Assembly (NCBI RefSeq): GCF_009870125.1
Contig: NC_046683.1
Location: forward strand, 16,873,001 to 16,937,000
Direction: 5' to 3'
Source: Drosophila pseudoobscura
Taxonomy: Eukaryota > Arthropoda > Insecta > Diptera > Drosophilidae
DNA: 64,000 nucleotides
Made by a program: the position numbers and the translations under genes. Below the pieces are notes generated by a model. It was not told the origin of the DNA and ran no database searches. It saw only the letters and a list, made by a program, of their open reading frames with translations. Of this stretch, positions 41,838 through 54,671 are shown piece after piece. Positions within the stretch are counted from its first letter, which is position 1; each line of letters opens with the position of its first letter.

Positions 41838-42020
41838 AGAGAGAGGAGTGACTTCAGAGAGAGTGAGGGGGAGGTGAGGAGAGAAAGGAGTGGCTTCAGA
41901 GAGAGAGGAAAGTGGAGGAGAGAGAGGAAAGTGCCCTCAGATCGAGAGGGGAGAAGGAGAGAGAAGTGCCTTCAGAGAAGAGCAGGGAGAGGAGCAGAGA
42001 GAGGAGTGCCTTCAGAGTGT
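41838..42020 (+). repeat. Polypurine repeat with GAGTGCCTTCAGAGAGAG unit
   Basis: About five degenerate copies of GAG(T)G(C/A)CTTCAGAGAGAG are separated by GAGAGGA-type tracts of variable length. Dense GAGAG makes it a plausible binding region for GAGA factor (Trl). That role is inference. Confidence 0.7.
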
Positions 42021-42902
42021 GAAGTGTGCATTCACAGCATTCATTCACTCATTGATTCATTCATTTGCATCCACCAAACAAGCAGAGAGAGTATGTGAAT
42101 ACTTTGTGAATCATTTGGCTTGAGCTTTGCCATTCACCATTCAAATATTTCGGTAAAATGTTCTTCAAATCCCTCAACCCTTTGAATACCATTATTCATA
42201 GGTCATTCATTCGTTTAATAAGATGATTATTATTCAAAGATTTTGCGGGTGATTTTTGGTATTCAAATTTGCATTCATTGCATTCATAAATCCATAAATC
42301 CATTCTGGGTCTGGCCATTGAAATTACCCTCCAAAACCCAAAAAAAAAACTATCGCATATCGCTTGCATATTAATCGTATTCATTTCGCTACTTTTTTAA
42401 GGAAAATACATTAAAAAATACACAGAAGAAAAGTGCTCGTAAAATGCGATCGCATATGAAAAGAGTTTTCAAGAGAGAGGAGTAGATTTAGGAGTAGATT
42501 TGGGAGTAGGAGGCGTTGGAGGAGTGGGAGATTCCTTTGTGTGGGGGTGCCCTGGGAGCTGCTTTCCCGCTTACCGCCACAGCGAAGAAGGCCGGCCATA
42601 ATTTGCAATCAGGCGGCCTTTAACAACCCACGAGATGCCGTGAGGTTCGCAATCACAGGGGAAGATAGAGTGGGAGGGGGAGGAATGCTAGTGCCACAAA
42701 CGTGCCACAGAAATGTACATACTGTGCCGTGTGTGCCTGCCAGCGGACGGGGCATGCTGCAAGGAAAGAAAGGCCAAATTGCACGTTGTCATTATGTGCT
42801 GCATGCCGCGGAGTGTGGCAAAAGGGGGGAAACACTGCATGGAGGAGGGACAGTGCGGAGGGGCGTTGGCGTGGGCGTGGCCCATTGTTGATTTGAAAAT
42901 CA

Positions 42903-42924
42903 GGGGGGGGGGGGGGGGGGGGGG
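42903..42924 (+). repeat. Run of 22 G
   Basis: Twenty-two consecutive guanines, long enough to form intramolecular G-quadruplex structures. It is also a likely site of length error in sequencing. Confidence 0.9.
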
Positions 42925-45900
42925 AAGAAAAATGCCAAATGACCGTGGCCGTGGAAAATGTGCGTGGCAGGAAAACTCTGTTCACGGAACTAGTTCGTGG
43001 AGATTTTCTCCACAAAGTTCCCACAAGCGAGTGGACTCGCGAATTTGGGACTCTTGTCGACGAAGAAAAACGGAGAAAACGTGGATATAGGACCGTTCTT
43101 CTTTCGAAAACCCCTAGAAAAGCTGCAGAATACTGCAAAAGATACAGCCCATACCTTGCCCGAGTGGGTGGAGCTGTGTTTGCGCTCGAAACAACATATA
43201 TGTCGTGTGCATGACGATGCATATTGTTGCTGGAATCGAGGCAGGCAAGGGGCGTGCAGGATAATCGATGTTCGACTCGCTTTATGTTCTCAAAATTAAA
43301 TTAAAAATTATTCAAAATATTCGAAATATTTTTCTTTAAAAACATCGCATTAAAAATATCACAACAAAGTTCCCAAGGTTCTCAGAATATTTTCCTTTAA
43401 CCTTCATAAAAAAAAAATTTTAAAAAAAGTGGGACATACGAAGAATCAAAATTTTTTTTTAAAATACTTTTGTACTAAATAAAAAAAAGCCACTTAAAAA
43501 GGTAAATAAATATGGGGCCACGAGCGCTATCTCTCTCTCTCTCTCTCTCTCTTTCTAACTCTCTCTCTGGGAAGCTCTGAGAGAGAAGTGAAAGGAGAGA
43601 GGTGGCATTCGGCATTCGAAATTCCCATTCCCGGCGCCCCGCCTCCCCGCTCTTCCGCCCTTCCTTCGTGGCAGCTGTTTTCTTATTTCATTATTTTTTG
43701 CATGTGATTAGCGTTAACGTTAAGAAGGTGGAAAATAAGAGCATGCTAACCGTTTACACAAACAATTAGCAACTAATTGAACCAACAACAGCAACAGCCA
43801 CAAGCATCGGGAATATGTCTGTTTCTGGCCAATGAAATGTTGATCTTTGGCTGTGGAATCAGCTGCAAAACAAAAGCCACTTTTCGGGGGGGACACCAAA
43901 GGGCAACAGATGGCCAACAAGAGAGAGGGAGAGAGAGGGAGAGGGAGGGAGAGAGAGCAGCAGCAGAATGACTGTGGAAAACCCAAGTGAAAATGCAGTC
44001 CAGACCAGAGCCATTTAAGGCTATTAATGTCAATCGCAACGCTTTCTAATGTCCAATAAATGAGTGTGTTTCGAGTGTGTGGCATCAGTGGGCCTTTGGC
44101 AGTGCATTAAGCACTTTAATAATTATCAATCGATGCGATATGCCATCGATACGTAGATACACAGATAACAGCTAAAGCTGTGTTTGTAGTGATTAGAGAA
44201 TTTTTCCCATCCACTGAACAATGTACTCGCTACCTGTCCAAAGTCGAGCAAAAAAAAAAAAGAGAAAATCCAACAAAAGTGCCTGGGCGACTATCTACCA
44301 CCTGCCCCTGCCTCTGCCTCTGCCCCTGCCTGGTGCCGCAATAATCCAGTAGCTCCATTCCCAGTTTATGGCCAAAGAAAGCCCTCCCATAATTACACAA
44401 AACACACCGCTTTCGTGCCAGACCCATCAAGCGACCCCAGAAGAAGCTAATGAAACGAACTTGCCACCCAACCCACACAACTTGCCACCTTGCCACCTTG
44501 CCACCTTGCGGCACATCAACTTTTGCTTTTGTTTTTTCTGTTCTTTGGATAACTTGGATCTGTTCGAGGAGCCCTCGCACTCGCACTCCAGTAATTACAA
44601 CCAGCGAAAAAACCCCCTGAGAATCGAAGACACAGCTATAAAGATATTTTTATACCCATATGCCACACACTAGCTCCGGTAATCGTCAAAATAAATTGCA
44701 TTTAGTATTTTAAAACGAGTTCCATCTAGGAGTTCCTATGCTTTTGATGCCCAAAAAAAAAAGAAAGAATATCAAACTTTTCCCCTGGTTTTTCTGGCAT
44801 TTCGTTAGCCCAAAATATGGGCTTCAACGAGTTTTAGTTTTCATCAAAAATCTTCAAAACGGTATAGAATTTTCGAAATTAATGAATTTTTAGCTCATTT
44901 TAAAAGGGAATTAATGTAGTTTTCTATCGAGTATTTATGTAATAAATAATCTCGGTTGGTTTTTTTTTCTAAATTGCATTTTTTCTATGCTTTTTTTTAA
45001 GTGCATTTTTTCCATATTTTTTGTTAATTTGTTTTTTATAAATTTAATAAATAATATCACTAATACAATGATTTGTACAAAAACAAAAATTAATAAAATT
45101 AAAAGAATTTAAAAAAAAAATGGGTGTCATTAAGGTCGAACAATTTGGAGGAGGATATTATTTGGTTAAATTATCCGTCCAGGTTTCTAGGATAGAGCTC
45201 CTGTTGGGCAGGTCGACTGGGTGTTTTCTGGCCAGCCTACGCCGGTATCTGGTTCTCGCAAGACGCCTCGCCAGTAAATTTGTTATATTATAACCTCACA
45301 TTTTCCCATAAATCCCTTGATATTTTCCTAACCAAAAACTTTTAAGAGAGACTTTGAAGAGAAACTTTCATCAAGAATCCATGTGAAAATCTTGTGTGAA
45401 AAATTACTATAAAAATACCAAAAAATACCGAAGAATACCATGAAAAATACCGCAAAAGTCAGCTTTTGCTTATTTTAATAGGTTTTCAGATAAAATTTGG
45501 TAAATGAATTGAGTTGAATTTTTATTTAGAAAATATTATAAGTATTATGTTGGATGTGACTATAAGGAATACCCCTGATGCATACCCCAAACTTGCCATG
45601 AACCTTGCCCTGTGTTATGCGGACCTTTTAGAATAAAATTAATAATCTCTTCTGATCGGTTCTGTTCTGTTGCAACCTTCTTATAAACCACACGTGTTAT
45701 ACTTTCCACCAATGTCATAGTCCCCCACATATTAAAAATTATTATTTAATTTGAATAATATAATATTTGTGGTTTTAGGTATGGTACAAATATCTGTTAT
45801 TCCTAAAAATTTAATTTATTTTAAAGTTTTTGATATTTCAATTAAATAATCCTTTTTTAATGCATCTAAATATGTTTATACTCGTTTTTTTCGCTGAGTG

Positions 45901-46433
45901 TAAGCGGGAAGTGGTTCTATCCCTGAAGGAACAGTTTGGGGAGCATTGGAGGTACACGAGGTGTACTGCAGAGGCTTCAGCAGAACAAAGATACAATTTC
46001 CACAAGTAAAGGTATCGAAAAGATACTGTATCTTATTGCAATACCCGTAATATGCAAATCGTGGAAGTCGTGCCCGGGAGATCACTACAAATCTCCTCCG
46101 CCACGAAACACGCGCTTGTCTGACACCCTCTCTCCGCCCCCCAACCCCCCTTCCAGCCCTCTGATGAGTCACAGAGTCACACAAGATACATTTGTATCTC
46201 AGTGTCTGGGCGAGCTCTAAACAAAATTTGACAGCTTCTTGACAAATTATTCGTTTAATGGGGTGAGGGGAAAACTTTTCGCTGACATTTGCTCTAGCCC
46301 CCCTCCCCTTCCGCCCCCCTTCCCCTTCCCCCTCTCTCTCTCTCTTCTTGCAATTGTTTACTTAATGTTTGTTGGCTTTTGCTTTTCTTTCTTGCGTTTG
46401 TTACGTATTCAACAAAATTAATTGTTCCCCCCC

Positions 46434-46451
46434 CCCCCCTGTACAGGGGGG
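46434..46451. repeat. 18-base perfect palindrome at a C run/G run junction
   Basis: A run of 13 C meets TGTACA and then a G run. The central 18 bases (six C, TGTACA, six G) are a perfect inverted repeat. Confidence 0.8.
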
Positions 46452-49400
46452 AGGGGAAGGGTGGCCGAGGGGGTGGGGGGACGACTTTCATCCAAGCTGT
46501 CGAGCGCAGAGCTCATAAACTGCACTTACAGACCCCCGCTGGAGTGGTGGATTGGTGGAGTGCCGCACGCAAGACGAATACAATGAATAACATGAATCGA
46601 GCCATGAATACACTCTGAATACTCGAGTAGTTACAAACTGATTACTATGTAGTACCTAAGCCCATGCCTTTTTTTTCTGCAAATCCTTTGGCAGGGATCT
46701 CTGCAGGGATCTCTGCTGGCAGAGCTTTCGTTTCCGTTTCTTGTTTCTGAGAAGGGAAGGGGGAGCCGGAAAGCCCAAAAAGCCCCGAACCGGTTTGCTT
46801 CTTGACAGCCAAAAAGTTGATTGAACCTCAATCAAAGCCGCGATGGGAGGAGAGGGGAGGCGAGGGGAGGGGAGGCGGGGAGGCGCTCTTTGCCGATGAA
46901 TGAGTTGTGCGATTGAGTAACACAGATTTTTAATTGATTTAAACAGCCATTGAGCTTAATTGCACGTGAAAAGCGAGAGAGCGGGAGAGGCAGAGGCAGA
47001 GGGAGAGAGAGAGGGAGAGCGGGAGATGCGTAGCGGAAGTTTTTTTTTAGGGGGAAAAGTAAAAGCCAAAGACAGAGACAGAGAGACAGAGGCTGCTTGT
47101 GGGTTAATGTTTTGGAAAAAAAAGCACTCATTATTCAATGTTTATACGGGGAGTACCCCCCTTCCCACCCCTCCCCAGGGTACAGGGTGTAGAGGGGAAG
47201 CGGGAAAGCAAGCTGGTTACAAAGAGATCCCGATAGAGGGAGCCAGAGAGAGGGAGGGGGAGAGCTTGCAACACGTGCGCGCTGCCTCCGCGCAACGCAC
47301 TCGCACTCGCATTCGCATTCGTTTCAGGTCAATTGAGTTCACTGTCACTTTCACTCACTGTCCGTTGTCCCGCCGCTCTGTCCCGCGCGGAAACAAGTTT
47401 CCAGTAGCCACAGGTGCTCCGGTGGTGAGGGGGGGGGAGGGCTTTGGGTGGCAATGAAGGAGCACTGCTTTGGTGACACGAGATAGCGGTTGTTTAGCCA
47501 AAGACTCAAGAGAGAGAGGGACAGAAAGGGAGGAAGAATCGTCGATGGCGACAAGCCGGCATTTAACTGTTAATTTCGTTTTGTTTTTTTCTTTCTTGTG
47601 TTTGCTTTGTTTTGTTATTCGATTTATTGGTATTTATGGCGGCTTTTGACTCGATTGGAAAATGGGAACTATCAAGGAATCCATTTGCCTGTTTTTTCTG
47701 GATTTTTTTCGCTTTCGTTTTGAATCGCCAACAGCTTTAGCCGTCTCTTCCGGCCTTTCGATGGCGGCCTTCAGATAGTGGGCCCCAGGGAAAACCACAA
47801 AACGCACAGCCCCACCCACAAACAAAAACCATAACTAACAAAAACACTCTCCTGCCTGGCTGGCTGACTGCTGGCGCAAATATTTTATCAAAATTTAGAC
47901 ACAAACAAACCGTAACCGTAACCAGAAAGCTATTTTATCTGCAAAGGACGATAAGATTAAAGCCAACGACGGGACGGGACGGGACGGGCGACAACAACCC
48001 GAAAATAAACAGAGAAATCCCAGCCACTGGGTCGCACAGAGAGAGAGAGAGAGAGCCGAACCGAACAGATCCGAGTGCGAGCGAAGGCCAAGCCACAGAG
48101 AACGCAAAAGTGAGCAGTCGGCAGAGCAAGAACTCCACAGAGAGCAACAGAGAGAGAGCGAGAGGCTGCGACTGCGACTGCGACTGCGACTGCAGCTTCA
48201 GTTAAAGCTGCAGCAGCAACTGGTAGAGCAGCCCCTGGTTCTGGTTCTGGTTCTGTGTTTCTGTTTCAGGTTCTGTTTCGGTTTCTGGTTCAGGGGGTGC
48301 GTGTTGCATGTGGCATTCCTTTCAAGTGAAAGTCGCAGATGTTGACAGCGAAATCAAGGCCTAAGAATTGGGTCCCATGTATGGGAATGGCATACAGGTA
48401 CAAAGATCTCTACGAAATACCAATGAAGATCCCTCAATTACTCAATCCGCCTTATCTAGGGGTCCCCCCCTCCCTCCCTACGAGGCATTGTAACAGGAAA
48501 CACAAATGGATTTATTAGCTGCAGGGCGGGGCGCGTCTCTGTCTCTTAATTAGAAGGGACAGAGGCCCGAAGAGAAGTCAATTCTAATCTTCTTCCATTT
48601 CGGTACTCCTTCGGCTTCGGCTTCGCCTTCGGCTGTTTGCGTGAACTGTGGGAATAAGTCGGTGACTCTCCCTCACTCCCTGTCTGGCTGTCAAGACATT
48701 TCCTGCAGCAGCAGCAGCAGCAGCAGGTCCGCGTCGGCATCGGCGTCGTCATGGGAAACTAAGCAGCAAACGCAGCAAAACCAAAAGGCAGCAAAGAATC
48801 ACCCCTAACAAAAACAATGAAAAAGCCAGACAGAGACAGCGACAGCGAGAGAATATCAACAAGTGTTTACCTCTCACATGCACACACACACGCACACACA
48901 CACTCATGCAAACAGAGTGGCCCTGGCGTTATCTGCAATTTAATCTGCATAGAACACAAGCACACACATCTCTCTCTCTCACTCCCGAAGAATGACCATA
49001 AAACTGTCTAAGAGTTGCATTTCCTTGACTGCGGCACCAGCAGCAGCCTTGACAGCCAAAAACAGCAAAAGCACAACACAAAAAAAACACACAAATTCTT
49101 GGCACTAAAACTAAAGCAACAACAACGAGCATCGCAAAACAATGACAACAACAAACGCGCACTTTTCTTTCTTGGCTTGACCATTAATTTTTGATACAAT
49201 TTGTGCACATATTTTCTTGTTCGTTTCGTTTTTAAAAAAAAATCCAACCGTTAAAACCAAAGAATTGCATAAACGTGCAACGGGCCACGAACACGGACAA
49301 GCGACGCTGCGGCCGACCGACGACGTCGCATGGCGCTTCAGAAATGAACTGTAAATCCCACACAGGCAGAGAGCCCCGATCGCAGTCGACAGGTGGGTGA

Positions 49401-50110
49401 AAGAGAGAGAGAGAGAAAGACAGCCAGCAAGCAGCAGAGAGTCGCAGAGAAGCAGTTACTCTCTGACTGGCTCTGACAAGTGCCTCTCAAACTGGCCCAA
49501 CAGGCAGGCCCAGGCAGCGCAGCGCAGCGCAGCAGCAGAACTTTTTCAAGCGGAACGCAAAGCAGCAGCAGAAGCAGGAAAAGGGGCTGCAAGCAATGCA
49601 AAAGCAATGGCAAAAAACAACAGCTGACAGCGATGAAGCGCCACGCTACACTGATACCCTCTACCCCTCCCAGATCTTCAAATACTCCGATTAAGCGCAT
49701 AAAATACACTTTTAAAAAGAAAACCACGATATCTGCCACAGCTGTGTTTACTGCAATTGAAACCTTTGTACACATTTTATGGAATGTTTATAGAATGGAA
49801 TGTATATGCGAAGGAAAACTGAAAAAATCCAATTACATTTGCAATCCATATTCTCCCTTTTAATACCCAAGAAATCAGCTGTTTTCCCCGAGGTTTAATA
49901 TTTCCCATTTTTTTTTGTGTATTTCCAGAGCACCTTTCCAGACTTTAAAATTGTATAACTTGTAAACCATCTAGGCTACCACTAAAAATCAAATGTGTAA
50001 TGTTAGACATGTGTTTAATCTTAATCTAAGCAAAATTCATGTATTTTTAGATATTTTTTTAACACAATTTTAACAATTAAAAACAAAAATACTGCCCATC
50101 GCCTCACAAC

Positions 50111-51230
50111 TTTTTATACCCGATACTCAAAATGAGTATTGGGGTATATTAGATTTGTGGTAAAAGTGGATGTGTGTAACGTCCAGAAGGAATCGTTTCC
50201 GACCCCATAAAGTATATATATTCTTGATCAGCATCAATAGCCGAGTCGGTTGAGCCATGTCTGTCTGTCCGTCTGTCCGTCTGTCCGTCCGTCCGTCTGT
50301 CCGTCTGTCCGTCTGTCCGTCTGTCCGTCCCCTTCAGCGCCTAATGCTCAAAGACTATAAGAGCTAGAGCAACGATGTTTTGGATCCAGACTTCTGTGAT
50401 ATGTCACTGCTCCAAAAATATTTCAAAACTTTGCCCCGCCCACTTCCGCCCCCACAAAGGGCGAAAATCTGTGGCATCCACAATTTCGACGATACGAGAA
50501 AACTAAAAACGCAGAATCGTAGAAGATGACTATATCTTCTAGAGTGCAAAATCTGAACCAGATCGTATAATTATTACAGCCAGAATCACGAAAACAATAT
50601 CACTCTTTCTCGCTCTGTCTCACTCTAACACACAGGTTTCATGGTCGGTTTTGCCAATTGCAAAATATGAGTTCAAGGATCTCAGAACCTATAAAAGCCA
50701 GAGCAACCAAATTTGGTATCCACACTCCTGTGATATCGGACCTTGACCGTTTCCTGTCCAAATTTCGCCACACCCCCTTCCGCCCCCGCAAAGGACGAAA
50801 ATCTGAGGCAACCACAAATCTCAGAGACTATTAAGGCTAGAGTAACCAAATTTGGTACACACACTCCTTTAAGATGTCACTATAAAACGTATATCTCAGA
50901 ATTTCGCCCCACCCCCATCCGCCCCCACAAAGGACGAAAATCTGTTGCATCCACAATATTGCAGATTTGAGAAAACTAAAAACGCAGAATCATAGATAAT
51001 GACCATATCTATCAGTTTATAGCCAAAAGCAAGAAATCAATTTGTAGTGGCTACGCAGCGCCCGACGTCACGCTCAGACTGATTTTCTGTCTCTCTCGCA
51101 CGCACTCTTTGTCGTGTCGTTAAATATTAGCGGCGTCTGCCGGAGGAGAGCCATACTGACTTAGTATCGGGTATAACCGTAGAGTTGCGGTGTCCGCAGC
51201 AACTCACAACGTTCCCCCTCGTTTGTTTTG
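50111..51230 (+). mobile_element. Nearly complete DINE-1 (INE-1, Helentron-like) element
   Basis: The 5' end carries TATACCCGATACT (50115-50127); its exact inverted copy AGTATCGGGTATA lies near the 3' end (51163-51175). Just after this is a stem-loop (GAGTTGC at 51182-51188 with GCAACTC at 51199-51205) and a GTTCCCCCTCGTTT terminus. The 5' half holds the typical TTTCCGACCCCATAAAGTAT and a TGTCCGTC microsatellite (50,262-50,330). The middle holds three related units of about 140 bases (starting near 50,340, 50,680 and 50,815). These are recognised hallmarks of Drosophila DINE-1. It has no coding capacity and depends on another element for movement. Confidence 0.9.
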
Positions 51231-51658
51231 TTTTTAATTGAATTTTAAACTAAAAATTAATATTTTAACCATTTTAAACCTATTTGGCATCGAATCGACC
51301 AATTTTCCTGTGATTTTCCCAAAAAGTTTTCATGCAGAATAAAAGTATTTTATGTACCAAATTTTATCTCTATATAGTTGAAAATATTTAGCCAAAATAA
51401 AACTAGAGATAAGTCTTATATATTTTTTTTTTAAGGAAACTGTGTCCACAAACCCCTTCCAAAGACTGGGCATACCCTTCACATTCCGGGAATATACCGT
51501 GGAATGCAAATTTTGCTTTGAGTGGAAGAGGAGACTCAAAGGGGGAGGTGGAGGTGGAGCTGAAGAAGGAAGAAGAATACATGGCAAAATCGACGACAGG
51601 ACGTCGCCTGCCATTGTTGTAAGTATTTCCTTTGTTGTTGTTGGTTTTTCTAGGGTGT

Positions 51659-51674
51659 GGGGGGGGGGGGGGGG
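51659..51674 (+). repeat. Run of 16 G
   Basis: Sixteen consecutive guanines after TAGGGTGT. It is the second long G run on the same strand in the gene-free region. Confidence 0.9.
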
Positions 51675-52944
51675 AGAAAATGCCAAGAACGATTGACGAC
51701 AGCGCAAAGCGGAGACCGCGCCTGATAATGATAATGATGAATGGTAATCATCATCATTAACAGTTTCCTTTTTCCCCAACAATGGGATTGGATTGGCCTT
51801 CTTCTGTAAGAATTCTGCAATTGGTTTTTGTTGTTTTTGTTGTTGTTGCTTTTCCTGCTTATTGGTCACCTTTTTTTCTGCTCGCTGAAAAATTCTCTCC
51901 GCAATGAAATTAAACGAACTGGAAAGTGCTTCCTTTTCCAGCAGCAAAGCAAAAAAAGAATACAAAAAATAACAACAAAAAACTACTCCACAATGCTGGC
52001 AGCATAATTAATGAGAGAAAACCAACAGCAACAACAAAAGCCTCGGCAATAGAGTATGGAACTATTTGTGGCCTGTAGTTGTGGCACTTTATTTATTGTA
52101 TTGCTGATTGCTCATAGAGGGGGAGAGAGAGAGAGCAACAGAGAGAAGGAGAGAGAGAGAGAGAGTGAGCACTAAGGGGTATCACAGCAGTCTCTAGAGT
52201 CTCGTAAGTGTTTTGTTTCTGGACTTTGCATGGTATTTATGGGGAGATACTTCTGTGAGCCAGGGTAAAGGTACGAGGAGTACCTGGTATTTATTTGGTA
52301 TTAAAAAAATGTACATTTTAAAACATTAATTAATTAATTTTAAAAAAAATGTAAATTTTTGACTTGCTTTTTGGTCAAGACTATCTGGAGAACATTTTTT
52401 CCACTAATATATGATATATGGAGTACCTATTCATTTTCCAAGTTAATGAATGTAAAAACCTTTCCTTTTTTCAATGATTTTTGACCATTATTTGGGTTTT
52501 TTTTTTAGGATAAGTCCATATTTTAGCAAAGGAGAAATTTTATCATGAGTAATATGTATATCTTTCAAATAAATAATAACAAAAATAGAATAAAAAAAAT
52601 ATAAAAAAAAATAATAGAATAGAAATTAAATTCAAAATATAGAATATATAAATATAAAAAAAAAAATAGAATGAAAAAATATAATAAAAAAAAATGAATA
52701 GAAAAAATAAAATAAATAGAATAAAAAAATTAAGAAATAGAATAAAATCAAATAAAAAAAAAATACCAAAAAAAATTTTAAAAATTATATTATTGTTAAG
52801 TTTCAAAAAAATTCCGAAAATAATATTGAAATTGTAATATCGATAACAAATCGATAATACGGAAATGTGTGTGGTTTTATTGAGTTTTGAATTTGTTGGT
52901 TTCGGTGGATCTTTCCATGACAAAGCTCCTACTCATACATACAC

Positions 52945-52945
52945 A

Positions 52946-52983
<38 letters not shown>
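52945..52983 (+). repeat. (AC)n microsatellite
   Basis: About 18 uninterrupted AC dinucleotides. A reciprocal (GT)n run lies at about 53852-53880. Confidence 0.9.
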
Positions 52984-52987
<4 letters not shown>

Positions 52988-54242
52988 CTTGGGTATGCAT
53001 AGGTATCGGTGGGCAAACATTACTCGATTTCCTGTGCAGCGTTGCGTTTCGATTGTTTTTTGGGTTTGTTTTTTTTTTATTGTCTGTTTATAAGTCTCGT
53101 GTTGGGGCTTCTTGGGGAGCTCTAATTGCATTTAATCAATCACTCAATCGCACCTTACATCAATCAAAAGCTTAACTGAATTGAGCCATCAATGGCTTCC
53201 ATTTTCCATTCGTAATTAAATCTCCACCTTCTCTTCTCTTCTCTCTACTCTCTATTCATGCTCTCTCTCCGTTTCGTTCATTCATTCGTTCGGTCACTCG
53301 TGCGTTTCGTTCTATGGCTCTCCAACTGTAGGGGCATTAGCAACAAAAGCCGAAAATCGCTTTGTCATCGGCCGAAAGGAGAGCACGCCACTAATGAGCA
53401 ATTGGCAGCAGCAGCAGCTCCGCTCATGGGAGGCATGAATGATGGGATGGGATGGGATGGGATGGACAGAACCACCGATTCCCATCACCCATTACCCGTT
53501 CCTCCCCCCTGGATTCCTCTCTTCTACTCTCCCGTCCATCTCCCGAACGATCTTCAGCTGGTCTCGTTTTGAATACCCTTTGATGCCCCATTCGTGCGGG
53601 TATATGCGACACGATGGCGGATGGGGGGGGGCAGGATGGGAGCCTAAAATCTCTGGAGTAGGGTGCATCTGTATCTTCTATTGCATTCGAATGCCATTCA
53701 TTCCGTTTGGCTCGTTTCGAGAGTCTTGCGTGTTCGAGTCCAAGAGCTGCTTGACTGGTCCATTGTTTCCGCTTCTCTCTCTCTCCCTCTTCATCTTTCG
53801 ACTGTGCTTAAAACAATAGAAGCCACACATAGATACACATTTGCACACATATTTGTGTGTGTGTGTGTGTGTGTGTGTGTACACAAATCGGTGTTAAGTT
53901 CGTTCACCATTTCACCTAATTTTCGATGGGTTTTTGTTTTGATTTGTGTGTTCGGTTCCGTTTTGTGATCTGTCTGTTCTCTCTCTCTCCCTCTCTTTAT
54001 CTCGATTGAAACCATTTCTTTGTTTGATTCATTTGTAGGGGCGTGCCAGGTGGAGGATGCACTTGCTCCGCTTCGATTGGCATTACCCACCACGTGGGCC
54101 ACGCTCGTTTCCGCTCCGTTGACCTCAAGGTCACAACACACTCCCTCCCCCAGCTCACTCTTTCTCTTCCCGGCAATAGCTAGCAAACTCTCTTTGTCTC
54201 TTTTTCTCTCTTTTTATCTCCTTTTAAAACCTCCATGTATCT

Positions 54243-54671
54243 GGCGCCACCTAGCGTGTAAGCGGGCAATCACACAGTAGAGCCCTCTGTTGGCAATATA
54301 ATCAACTACTATGATTTGTTATTCAGTCAATCTAAAACTGTAATTGGAGGATTTCTCAAGTCCTGGAAACTGTGCTAAACATTAATCAACAAATTAATTT
54401 CGAAATTAATTTTTATTATAAAAACTAAAAATAAGAGTTTTTTATTTGATTATTAAAATTCAAAGTTTTGATTGGGAAACAAAACTCTTACTTTTAATTT
54501 TTATAACACAAATTATGAAATAAAAACAAATTTCTGAAACAAAACCTCATATTTTTGTATGAGAGATTCTCTTCCAACCAGCTGCTGGCGCCACCTACAC
54601 GCCTAGTCACTAAACTTCGAGCGCGCCGTCTGCCGCCATTGCATGACTCTGGAGCCGTCTAGATGGCGCCA
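54243..54671. promoter_or_regulatory. Cluster of CTCF-like GGCGCC motifs (candidate insulator)
   Basis: GGCGCCACCT occurs exactly at 54243-54252 and again at 54587-54596, and GATGGCGCCA lies in the opposite sense at 54662-54671. The first two, read on the minus strand (AGGTGGCGCC), resemble the published Drosophila CTCF core AGGTGGCGC. The AT-rich 300 bases between them contrast with the GC-rich motifs. Binding is inferred, not shown. Confidence 0.45.

Noticed and set aside
50262-50330. TGTCCGTC array considered as a CRISPR-like or independent satellite
   Set aside because: It is the usual internal microsatellite of DINE-1 elements.
49600-51230. A possible LTR because the DINE-1 begins and ends with inverted terminal-like sequences
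   Set aside because: The repeats are inverted and subterminal with a 3' hairpin, as in Helentron-type DINE-1; there are no direct long terminal repeats and no coding region.
52540-52925. Phe/Ile/Leu-rich 126-codon minus-strand frame
   Set aside because: It is a translation of AT-rich AAAATA repeats, not a membrane protein gene.
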